NCBI GenBank assembly: GCA_009691525.1
Contig: SICG01000019.1
Span: 1-41,326, forward strand
Direction of reading: 5' to 3'
Length of the DNA stretch: 41,326 nucleotides
From: Candidatus Latescibacterota bacterium
GTDB lineage: Bacteria > Latescibacterota > UBA2968 > UBA8231
Shown here: positions 34,078 to 41,326 of the stretch, one piece after another
How positions within the stretch are numbered: position 1 is the stretch's first letter
How the letters are laid out: each line of letters opens with the position of its first letter
Program-made: the position numbers and the translations under genes
Notes under the pieces: model-generated
What the model saw: the letters and a program-made list of their open reading frames with translations, nothing else
What the model was told of the DNA's origin: nothing
The model's database searches: none

Positions 34078-35613
34078 TTGCAGTATGCCCGACTCATGCT
34101 CCTGCTCTGTCTCCTCCTGCTCTTGCGGGTGCCGGCACACCCTCAAGACCTGGACCCCTTTGCCGGCGAAGAAAATGCCGCGGCCCGCGAAAACGAATTG
34201 GCCGAACAGGAAGGCCCAGGTGTATTCTCCCTGCGCCTGCGCGGCCAGGGCGCGCCGGGGCGGACCCGGCAGTACCAACGCCTCACCTGGAAGGGCCGGC
34301 GTCAGGAGGCCCATTTGTTGGTCGAACGCGATCCGGGCGAAAGACATTGGGCCGATTTTGCCGCCGGCTATTACCACTGGTGCCACCCCACCCGTCCTTT
34401 GGCCTTCACCGCCGGCGACCTGCGCCCCGGCTTTGGCCAGGGCCTGGTCTTTGGCCGCAGTGGCGGGCGGGGCGCGCCTTTCCCCGCCCTGCGCCAGGAC
34501 CGCCAGAACCCCGGGTACCGGGCCAGCGGCGAAAACGACGCGCTGCGCGGCCTGGCCCTGGACGGCCGGGCCGGTTCCTGGGAGGTGGTGGTGCTGGCTG
34601 GCCGGGCCGGGCGCGATGCCAGGATGGGCAAAGAGGGCCAGGTGATCTCCCTGCCCACCAGCGGCCTGCACCGCACCCGCACCGAAAAAACCGGGCAGGA
34701 TTTACTAGGCCTCTGAATGGGCGGGGCCCGACTGCGCTGGGCGAGGTCCAGCTATCAGTGGGGTGCCACCTTCCAGGCCTTGCGCTTTGACCGGCGGGTG
34801 GATCTGCGACGCAAGGACGACCGCGCCTTCCACGGGCAGACCGTGCGGCTGTCCGGGGCCGACTTCCGCCTCCAGTGGCGGGGCCTGAGCGCTGCGGGCG
34901 AAGCCGGGGTGGACGCCCAGGGCCGGAGTGGCGCGCTAACAGTGGCCACCCTGCGGCTGGGACGACAGCGGCTGGGCGCCACCTGGCGGCGTTACGATCC
35001 CGACTTCCCCGCTTTCTTCGGCGGGGCATTCGGCCGCAGCGAGTGCGGCGAAACCGGCCTCTTGCTGAACGCCGAACTCCGCTGGCACCGCTGGCAGGGG
35101 CGGTTCTGGACCGACAACTGGCGCCCCGCCCAGACCGACCAGCCCCACAGCCAGGTACTCGGCTGGAGCCTGAGCGCCCCGCTGCCCCCCTCCCTGCGTC
35201 TGGACTTCTCCGGGCAACAGCACCCCGGCCAAGACCGGCGGGACCGGCTGGACCTGCGCTGGACCCCGCAGCGCCACCTGGAGCTGGCCACCCGTATCGA
35301 GGGGCACCGGCTGCGCGGCACGGGCGCGATCACCGCACGGGGCCATCTCTTTTCCTGGCGCGCCGCCGGCCAGTGGCGTCAGCTGGAATGGACCTGCCAC
35401 CTGAGCCGCTTCCACACTTCCGCCTATGCCAGTCGCCTCTACGAATACGACCTGCCCGGCGCCCTGAGCATCCGGCCGCTTTACGGCAAGGGCTGGCGCT
35501 GATACCTGCTGGCCGCCCGCACCTGGGGCCCCCTGCGCCTAACCGGCCGCTACCGCCAGCAGCAGAGCCGGCGCGATGCCGGTCTACAATTGGACTTGGA
35601 GTGGCCTCCTTGA
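34078..35613 (+). pseudogene. Outer-membrane beta-barrel-like protein with two in-frame TGA stops
   Basis: One frame, read through TGA codons at 34714-34716 and 35500-35502, gives about 510 residues. A signal peptide (LMLLLCLLLLLRVPAHP) is followed by alternating beta strands rich in Arg, Trp, Tyr and Gly (GDLRPGFGQGLVFGRSGGRG, QRLGATWRRYDPDFPAFFGG). It ends LYGKGWR-stop-YLLAARTWG and LQLDLEWPP-stop. The pattern fits the barrel region of large outer-membrane proteins seen with helix-hairpin-helix domains in FCB genomes. The start is either TTG 34078 or ATG 34096. Continuity across both stops argues for a recently inactivated gene or base-call errors. Confidence 0.65.
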
Positions 35614-35615
35614 AG

Positions 35616-35644
35616 TTGACACGCGGGAACTCGGTGGATAACTT
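35616..35644 (+). promoter_or_regulatory. Possible promoter for the GAF/HD-GYP gene
   Basis: Perfect TTGACA (35616-35621), a 17-base spacer and TAACTT (35639-35644, three of six) lie about 45 bases before ATG 35689, directly after the barrel gene's end. Confidence 0.4.
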
Positions 35645-35688
35645 GAATTATCTGAATTTTCCACCGCCGAATTTTCCGCCCATCGCCC

Positions 35689-37284
35689 ATGGTTGATCAG
35701 AGCCCATCCGCCTTCGACTTGGAGGACCGCCTTCGCCGGCTCAACGAAATCGGCGTGGCCCTCTCCGTGGAGCACAACCTCACCGTGCTGCTCGAGCGCA
35801 TCCTGCTGGAGGCCCGCAGCTTCACCCGCGCCGACGCCGGCACCCTCTTCCTGCTCAAAGGGGACCACCTCACCTTCGAAATCGCCCAGAACGACACCCT
35901 CAAGAGTTTTGCCGGCGGCACCCGCGGCAAAATGGATATGCCCCCGGTGCCCCTCAACCAGGAGAGCGTCTCCGGATACGTGGCGGTCACCGGGCAGGCC
36001 CTCAACATCGAGGACGTGTACAGCGAACCCGTCTACCGCTTCGAGGGCCCCAAGAATTACGACCGCATGACCGGATACCGCACCCGTTCCATCCTCGGGG
36101 TGCCGATGAAGGACCACGAGGACCAGATCATCGGGGTGGTCCAGCTGATCAATCCCCTCCACCCGCTCACCGGGGAAGTGGTGCCCTTCTCGGCCCAGGA
36201 CCAATCCCTCATCCAGTCACTGGCCTCACAGGCGGCGGTGGCCATCAACAACGTCCGCCTGATCGCCGAGACCGAAGCCCTCTTCGACTCCTTTGTCCAG
36301 GTGATGGCCACCGCCATCGACGAACGCTCTCCCTACACCGGGGGCCACATCCGCCGGGTGGCCGAAATGACCATGGCCGTGGCCCACAGCATCAACACCT
36401 GCCAGGAGGGGCCCCTGGGATCGCGGCAGTTCGACGAGGATGAACTCAACGAACTGCGCATTGCCGCCTGGATGCACGACATTGGCAAGATCACCACCCC
36501 CGAGTGGGTGGTGGACAAGCCCACTAAATTGCACACCCTCTTCGACCGCATCGAACTGGTGCGCACCCGCTTCGCGCTGATCGAGAAAACCATCGAACTG
36601 GAGCGCCTCGAAAAGCAGGTCGCCTTGCAGGAGGCCGGCCAACCCCTGCCCGCCGGTTTCGCCGAGGAATACACCCGCCGCCTGCAGGCCCTCGCTGAGG
36701 ATCTGGCTTTTCTGGAGCGGGCCAACACGCCGGGCGAGTTCATGCAGGATGCAGATCTGGTTAGATTAAACCAGATTGCCAGCCAGGCCTATGTGGAAGG
36801 CGGCCAGCAGCGCCCCTACCTGAGCGAGAACGAGCTGAATAACCTGTGTATCCGCAAGGGCAGCCTGACCCAGGGCGAGCGCCAGAAGATCAACGACCAC
36901 GCCTCGATGAGCATCAAGATGCTGGCACAGATCCCCTTCACCCGCAAGCTGGACCAGGTGCCTCAGATCGCCGGCGCCCACCACGAAAAACTTGACGGCA
37001 GCGGGTACCCGCTGGGCCTCAAGGGCGGAGAGATCAGCCTGCAGGCGCGTATCCTGGCCCTGGTGGACATCTTCGAATCGCTCAGCGCCGACGACCGCCC
37101 CTACCGGTCCAAACCCATGCCCAGAGAGGTGGTGCTGCGCATCCTCAAGGAGGAGGTGGAGCGCGGGTACCTGGATCGGGACGTCTTCGAGTTGTTCATG
37201 CGCAAAGAACTCTATCTCAAGCTCGATGAGATCAAGGCGCGTATGGCCGAGGCCACCGCCGCCCGCAACCCCCAGGATGTATGA
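35689..37284 (+). CDS. GAF-HD-GYP cyclic-di-GMP phosphodiesterase-like regulator
   Basis: A 531-residue cytoplasmic signalling protein. A GAF domain (residues about 15-190; SILGVPMKDHEDQIIGVVQL) senses a small ligand. The HD-GYP domain has HD at 263-264 in WMHDIGKI and HHEKLDGSGYP from 431, so the c-di-GMP-type metal residues are present. Between 'DKPTKL' and 'LTQGERQKINDHA' about 100 extra helical residues are inserted, roughly doubling the distance between the motifs. The downstream M6 gene overlaps its stop by four bases. Likely activity is hydrolysis of cyclic di-GMP or a related nucleotide. Confidence 0.9.
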   Translation: MVDQSPSAFDLEDRLRRLNEIGVALSVEHNLTVLLERILLEARSFTRADAGTLFLLKGDHLTFEIAQNDTLKSFAGGTRGKMDMPPVPLNQESVSGYVAVTGQALNIEDVYSEPVYRFEGPKNYDRMTGYRTRSILGVPMKDHEDQIIGVVQLINPLHPLTGEVVPFSAQDQSLIQSLASQAAVAINNVRLIAETEALFDSFVQVMATAIDERSPYTGGHIRRVAEMTMAVAHSINTCQEGPLGSRQFDEDELNELRIAAWMHDIGKITTPEWVVDKPTKLHTLFDRIELVRTRFALIEKTIELERLEKQVALQEAGQPLPAGFAEEYTRRLQALAEDLAFLERANTPGEFMQDADLVRLNQIASQAYVEGGQQRPYLSENELNNLCIRKGSLTQGERQKINDHASMSIKMLAQIPFTRKLDQVPQIAGAHHEKLDGSGYPLGLKGGEISLQARILALVDIFESLSADDRPYRSKPMPREVVLRILKEEVERGYLDRDVFELFMRKELYLKLDEIKARMAEATAARNPQDV

Positions 37285-38395
37285 GGCCCGGCGGTTTCCT
37301 CGGTGTCGTGCTCTTCCTGGTGCTGGCCGGCACCCGGTGTGACTGGACCCTGATCTGCAGCGGGCAGGCAGCCCGCCCGTCCCAGGCGCGCCTCTCCTCC
37401 AAGGGTTCTCTGCACGCGCTGGTCGTCTTCGCCCGCTTCCAGGATGAGGACCAGGACAACCGCACCCTTCCCGACTTTGCCGCCTCCATCTTCGATCCCC
37501 AACGCCCCGGCAGCCTGACCCATTTCTATCTGGAGATGTCGCGGGGCCAGTTCCGCCTTGACGGGGAGGTGACCCCGCATTGGTACGGTTCGCGCCGACC
37601 GGGCGCCGCCAACGCGGACAGCACCGGCCTGACCGGCGACTTCGGCCTTTTCTCCCGCGAGATCCTGGCGGTGGTGGATGCCGACACCGACCTGGGGCAG
37701 TACGACAATGACGGACCCGACGGGATCCCCAATTCGGGCGACGACGGGTACGTGGACTTCCTCTTTCTCAACACCCTCAGCATCCCCCGAAACTTCATCG
37801 TCGCCGACGCCACCGGGGTGGCCAAGCTGGGCTTGGGCGAGGACTATGTCTCCAAGGACAGCCGGCCCACCGGCGGCTTCGTCCGCGTCCGTGCCGACAG
37901 CCACCCCCGCGGCCAGGGAGGCACCCTGCAGCGGGCCCACACCTTTGCGGTGGCGGTGGGCAGCATGGCTCACGAATTTGGCCATGCCCTGGGCCTACCC
38001 GATCTCTACGACCTCGACTACAGCCAGCAGAGCGGATTCCCCGACCCCGAAAAAGATTCGGCCGGGGTGGGCACTGGTGCCTGATGGGCCACGGGGCCCT
38101 GGGCTGGAACGAGCAGGGCGGCCCCAACCCCTTCGACGATTCCACGGTTATCGGGTACACCGTGGGCATCAACAAGGCCGCCCTCGCCCTCGAAAGCGAA
38201 ATCGTGGTGGAGGTGCGCTCCCTCGCCGGCGGCCTGGTGCGTCAGCTAGTGCGCCAGCCCGCCGCCCCCGGGCTCTACTCGGTGATCTGGGACGGGTGCG
38301 ACGAAAAGGGACGGCCAGTGGCCAGCGGGGTCTACTGCTGCCAGCTAATGGTCAATCCGGTGCGGGTGGCCCGGAAGATGCTGGTGCTGTGCTGA
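37281..38395 (+). pseudogene. M6 metalloprotease paralogue, frameshifted and internally deleted
   Basis: The N-terminal part parallels the protease at 22661: SLHALVVFARFQDEDQDNRT, FYLEMSRGQF, NDGPDGIPNSGDDGYVD and zinc site HEFGHALGLPD (His231). After DSAGVG one C is lost (about 38070), causing a stop at 38084. In the -1 frame the protein continues WCLMGHGALGWNEQGGPNPF, and then abruptly reads as the C-terminal sorting domain (DDSTVIGYTV...YSVIWDGCDEKGRPVASGVY). In the intact paralogue about 740 residues lie between these points. The junction falls in the shared 'PNPF' coding sequence. A signal peptide is present. The active protease domain is incomplete. Confidence 0.78.
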
Positions 38396-38476
38396 AGGGA
38401 TATCAATTCTAAGTATGGAAAAAGTTTCCCTCGCCGAGCACCAGCTGGGCGCTGCTTGTATATTTTCTTAAAGAGT

Positions 38477-40039
38477 ATGGACATACAGACCGATTATCTG
38501 ATCGTCGGCAGTGGCCTGGCTGGTCTCTTTTTTGCCCTCAAGGCAGCCGAGCACCATTCGGTGGCCCTGGTGACCAAAGCCACCGCCCTGGAGTCGAACA
38601 CCGCCTATGCCCAGGGTGGCATCGCCGCGGTGATGGACCAGGGCCGGGATTCCTTCGCCCTGCATGTGCGCGATACCCTCGAGTCTGGTGCCGGCCTGTG
38701 CGACCAGGCGGTGGTGGAACTGGTGGTGCGCGAGGGCCCCGAGGTGGTGGGCGAGTTGATGCAACTGGGGGCGCATTTTTCCCGCGAAACCTCCGGTGAA
38801 CTGTCCTTGGGACGCGAGGGTGGGCACTCCCAGGCGCGGGTGGTCCGCGCCGCCGACTCCACCGGCAGGGAGATCGTCCGGGCGCTGCTGGAGGCGGTGG
38901 CCCGCGGCAAACTGAAAATATATGAGCGCCATCTGGCGCTGGAACTCTTGGTCGAAGGGCGCTGCTGGGGCGCCCAGGTGCTGGAACTGGACAGTGGCCA
39001 GGTCCGGCGCTTCGCCGCCCCCTTTACGCTGCTGGCCACCGGTGGCGCGGGCCAGGCGTACCTGCACACCACCAATCCAGTGGTGGCCTGCGGCGACGGG
39101 CTGGCCATGGCCTACCGGGCCGGGACGGCGGTGGGCAACCTAGAATTCATGCAGTTCCACCCGACCATGTTCTACCAGCCTGGCGGCCCCTCTTTCCTCA
39201 TCAGCGAGGCGCTGCGCGGTCATGGCGGGGTGCTGGTGGACCGGCAGGGCCGCCCCTTCGCCGAGCACTATCACCCCAGCGGCTCGCTGGCCACCCGCGA
39301 CATCGTGGCCCGGGCCATTGTCGGCGAGCTGAAACAGAATGGCGACGAGTGTGTCTTTCTCGATGTGAGGGGCGTGGACCCGGCCGAGACCAGGCAGCGT
39401 TTCCCCGGCATCAGCCAACACTGCGCCCAGCGGGGCATCGATATCACCGCTGACCTGATCCCGGTGATGCCGGCGGCCCACTACCTGATGGGCGGGGTCA
39501 AGACCGATACCTGGGCACAGACCGAAATTTCCGGCCTCTATGCAGCCGGCGAGGTAGCCCTGACCGGCCTGCACGGGGCCAACCGCCTGGCCAGCAACTC
39601 GCTCCTGGAGGCCCTGGTTTTTGCCCGCCGGGCCTGGCACCACGCCCGGGAGCAGGCGCTGCCGGCCCTGCCCGCCGGCCTGCCCCACTGGCAGGGGCCG
39701 GGCCAAGGCCCGCTGCCGGCCCCGGGACAGCTCGCCGCGCTCAGACAGCAACTGCGCCGCTGCATGTGGGAGGAAGTCGGCATCCTGCGCACCGTCGCCG
39801 GCCTGGAGCGGGCCTGTCAGACCCTCGACGGCCTGGCCGAGGAAAGTGAAGCGCTCTACCACCGGCATGCCCTGGAGCCAGGGCTGGTCGAACTGCGCAA
39901 TCTGGCCACCGTCGCCCAGTTGATGGCCCACGGGGCCCGGATGCGGCAGGAGAGCCGCGGGGGGCATTTCAACAGCGACTACCCGCAGCGCGACGACGAA
40001 CACTGGCAGCGCGATACCCTGATGCGCGCCGCCTGCTGA
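38477..40039 (+). CDS. nadB: L-aspartate oxidase
   Basis: A 520-residue flavoprotein that oxidises L-aspartate to iminoaspartate, the first step of de novo NAD synthesis. ATG 38477 puts the FAD motif at the N-terminus (MDIQTDYLIVGSGLAGL). Further marks are NTAYAQGGIAAVM, LLATGGAGQAYLHTTNP, EFMQFHPTMFY, SEALRGHGGVLVD, AAHYLMGGVKTD and HGANRLASNSLLEALVFARR. A Cys-free helical C-terminal domain contains ESRGGHFNSDYP. An earlier TTG at 38456 would add seven residues without support. The nadA and nadC genes are not nearby. Confidence 0.95.
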   Translation: MDIQTDYLIVGSGLAGLFFALKAAEHHSVALVTKATALESNTAYAQGGIAAVMDQGRDSFALHVRDTLESGAGLCDQAVVELVVREGPEVVGELMQLGAHFSRETSGELSLGREGGHSQARVVRAADSTGREIVRALLEAVARGKLKIYERHLALELLVEGRCWGAQVLELDSGQVRRFAAPFTLLATGGAGQAYLHTTNPVVACGDGLAMAYRAGTAVGNLEFMQFHPTMFYQPGGPSFLISEALRGHGGVLVDRQGRPFAEHYHPSGSLATRDIVARAIVGELKQNGDECVFLDVRGVDPAETRQRFPGISQHCAQRGIDITADLIPVMPAAHYLMGGVKTDTWAQTEISGLYAAGEVALTGLHGANRLASNSLLEALVFARRAWHHAREQALPALPAGLPHWQGPGQGPLPAPGQLAALRQQLRRCMWEEVGILRTVAGLERACQTLDGLAEESEALYHRHALEPGLVELRNLATVAQLMAHGARMRQESRGGHFNSDYPQRDDEHWQRDTLMRAAC

Positions 40040-40064
40040 AGCGCGGTTTTAACGAGGGAAAACC

Positions 40065-41030
40065 ATGAACAGATACTGCTGGACAGCCCTGCTCCTCTGC
40101 GCACTGGCCCAGGCGGCTGGCGCGGGCGAGGCCATGGTCACCAAGGTGCGAGGTCTCTCGCTCAACGTCGACAAGGGCGCCGACCAGGGCCTGGTGGTGG
40201 GCATGGAGGTGATGGTGGTGCGGCCCCCGGGCGAAGCGGTCATCCACCCGATCACCGGCGAAAACCTGGGCTCCCCCGAAATCCGCCTGGCCGCCGGTCA
40301 GGTGGCCAAGGTGAGCGCTGGTTCGGGGGTGGTCCGCCTCAAGGGGCTGCCGCTGATGGCCGTGCGCGCCGGCGACGTGATCCGCTTCGTGGCCACTGGG
40401 TCCCCGAGCCAGGTGATGGAGCAACAGACGCACACCGAGGTAGCGAAGAAGGAGGAAGCGGAGGAGCGGCAGCAACTCAAATCCGACGTCTCCGGCCTTA
40501 CCCGCGATGTCAAAAGCATCCAGGGGACCATCCACACCCTAGAAAATATGGTGGCGCGGCTGGAGAAGGTGGATGAGCGGTTCCGGGCCCAACTGAAGGG
40601 CATCAGCGGCGACATCAACGGCCTCAGGCGGGAGATGAGCCAGATCCGCGAGCAAGTCAGTGCGCTGGTGTCGCCCACGGTCGGGAAAATGAGAGGCGAA
40701 AAACCCGACTCCCTCAGCAGCGAACAACTGGACCACCTGCGCCAAGTCATCCAGGAGGAGATCCGCAAGCTGCGGGCCGAGATCCCCCCGGAGACCACCG
40801 TGGTTCAGGCGGCGCCAGCCGTGGAGGAGCACCACTCCGAGCCAGAGGTACACGCTGAGCCGGAGCACCACGAGGCGGAGCACCACGAGCCAGAACCCGC
40901 CGAGGAGGAGCACCACGAAGAGGAAACTCCGGCGGTCGAAGAGCCGCCCTTCTACACCGCCACCTGGTTCCTGAGCGCAGTAGGCGGACTTGGGGTGCTG
41001 GGTCTGGGTTACTATCTCTGGCTCTACTAG
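40065..41030 (+). CDS. Exported coiled-coil protein with His/Glu-rich segment and C-terminal membrane anchor
   Basis: A 321-residue protein. A signal peptide (WTALLLCALAQAAGA) precedes an N-terminal beta domain (residues about 23-110; GLSLNVDKGADQGLVVGMEV, ITGENLGS) resembling the C-terminal barrel of FlgT-like envelope proteins. Next is a long coiled coil (about 120-245; LKSDVSGLTRDVKSIQGTIH, ISGDINGLRREMSQIREQV). A tract of HH/Glu pairs (about 255-290; EHHEAEHHEPEPAEEEHHEE) could bind metal or act as a charged spacer. A final membrane segment (TWFLSAVGGLGVLGLGYYLW) anchors it. It likely sits in the periplasm. No family is assigned. Confidence 0.75.
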   Translation: MNRYCWTALLLCALAQAAGAGEAMVTKVRGLSLNVDKGADQGLVVGMEVMVVRPPGEAVIHPITGENLGSPEIRLAAGQVAKVSAGSGVVRLKGLPLMAVRAGDVIRFVATGSPSQVMEQQTHTEVAKKEEAEERQQLKSDVSGLTRDVKSIQGTIHTLENMVARLEKVDERFRAQLKGISGDINGLRREMSQIREQVSALVSPTVGKMRGEKPDSLSSEQLDHLRQVIQEEIRKLRAEIPPETTVVQAAPAVEEHHSEPEVHAEPEHHEAEHHEPEPAEEEHHEEETPAVEEPPFYTATWFLSAVGGLGVLGLGYYLWLY

Positions 41031-41039
41031 CTTTTCTAT

Positions 41040-41091
41040 GGGTCAAAAAGGGCTGTTTTCCCTCGGAGAAGAGGGGTTGAAAACTTGACCC
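41040..41091. repeat. Inverted repeat marking a possible IS left end
   Basis: GGGTCAA (41040-41046) and TTGACCC (41085-41091) are exact inverted copies 38 bases apart, just before the transposase-like gene. They could be the insertion-sequence terminus plus an internal transposase site, or chance. Confidence 0.3.
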
Positions 41092-41111
41092 GATTACCTT
41101 GAGGTCTGTAG

Positions 41112-41135
41112 GGTCTTGGTATGAAGACCAAGACC
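41112..41135 (+). promoter_or_regulatory. Perfect hairpin with the transposase ATG in its loop
   Basis: GGTCTTGGT (41112-41120) pairs exactly with ACCAAGACC (41127-41135). The six-base loop ATGAAG begins with the start codon. In RNA the 9-bp stem would hide the ribosome site region and limit translation from read-through transcripts, a known strategy of insertion sequences. Confidence 0.6.
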
Positions 41136-41326
41136 TGCTTTCGTGCGCTGTATAGTTTCCCCGGTTTCCGAGCCCGTGCCCACTTCAAAAGCGGGGTGCA
41201 AGGCGACCCCCATGCCCGGGTAGTGGCCTTGGTGCGGCGGCAAAAAAAGGGTCTGCGCTGGGTGTGGGCGGCGATATTCTTCGTTCTACGACCGCCGGAC
41301 CTACCGCGTCCGCGATCTGGACAGCG
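41121..41326 (+). mobile_element. 5' part of an ISL3-like transposase gene, cut by the window edge
   Basis: From ATG 41121 the frame reads MKTKTCFRALYSFPGFRARA, then DPHARVVALVRRQKK, up to an A7 run (41242-41248). Beyond it the sense moves by +1 (or -2) to RVCAGCGRRYSSFYDRRTYR and VRDLDS. This has a CxxC zinc-binding pair and the 'YDRR..RVRDL' pattern of the N-terminal region of ISL3 (IS204/IS1001)-type transposases. The run could be a site of transcriptional slippage or the gene may carry a one-base error. The catalytic DDE domain would lie outside the window. Confidence 0.6.

Noticed and set aside
38459-38464. TATATT as -10 of a nadB promoter
   Set aside because: No -35 resembling TTGACA lies at 16-18 bases upstream.
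41242-41248. Classical -1 programmed frameshift at the A7 run
   Set aside because: The meaningful downstream protein lies in the +1 (or -2) frame, not the -1 frame, so the usual tandem-slippage mechanism does not fit.
1-41326. CRISPR arrays, tRNA or rRNA genes, riboswitches
   Set aside because: No regularly spaced repeats, cloverleaf-like sequences or rRNA signatures were recognised on either strand by reading alone.

Overview
The window is GC-rich, gene-dense bacterial DNA. It most likely comes from a Gram-negative member of the FCB-like candidate phyla, with Latescibacterota or Handelsmanbacteria as the best guess. This rests on three things: a ubiquitin-like UBact (Pup-like) proteasome cluster, secreted proteins ending in 'PNPF' sorting-type domains, and several Gfo/Idh/MocA sugar oxidoreductases together with a sulfatase-fold enzyme. 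The taxonomic placement is inference; no rRNA or tRNA gene is present to fix it.

Layout. Positions 1-5874 hold two disrupted extracytoplasmic genes: an alpha/beta hydrolase split by an in-frame TGA, and a very large NHL/ASH/cohesin-like protein broken by three frameshifts. Positions 5951-12209 are a tight forward operon behind a good sigma70-type promoter: NAGPA-like lipoprotein, Ldh-type dehydrogenase, sulfatase-fold hydrolase, two tandem Gfo/Idh/MocA proteins and a sulfite-oxidase-like molybdoprotein. Positions 12704-14864 are a reverse operon of two metallo-beta-lactamase-fold genes (both frameshifted) and a lipoprotein. From a divergent promoter pair at about 14.9 kb the forward operon lepB-mpa/arc-dop-ubact-prcB-prcA-pafA-orf-M6 protease runs to 25966. 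This is a complete ubiquitin-like tagging and proteasome system in the classic gene order. It is flanked by signal peptidase I and a large secreted metalloprotease.

Positions 26010-32094 are a reverse block. In order of transcription it holds a Gfo/Idh gene, a 30-bp perfect palindrome, a VOC protein, another Gfo/Idh gene and gatB (three genes overlapping by 4 bp). A broken SDR gene, an Rsm22-like methyltransferase and a broken coiled-coil membrane protein follow. Positions 32229-33142 encode a cNMP-binding protein and a small basic protein, convergent with a sugar isomerase-like gene. Positions 34078-38395 carry a broken outer-membrane barrel gene, a GAF/HD-GYP regulator and a deleted, frameshifted second M6 protease. 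The window closes with nadB, a coiled-coil His/Glu-rich envelope protein and the start of an insertion sequence whose transposase start codon sits in the loop of a perfect hairpin.

How the genes fit together. In the proteasome operon, Dop should deamidate the C-terminal Gln of UBact, PafA should ligate it to lysines, the Mpa/ARC ATPase should unfold tagged proteins, and PrcA/PrcB should degrade them. The two sugar-oxidoreductase blocks look like catabolism of unusual or modified sugars. A recurring theme is gene disruption: at least seven genes carry single-base shifts, nonsense codons or deletions, while the 15.0-25.97 kb proteasome region is fully intact.
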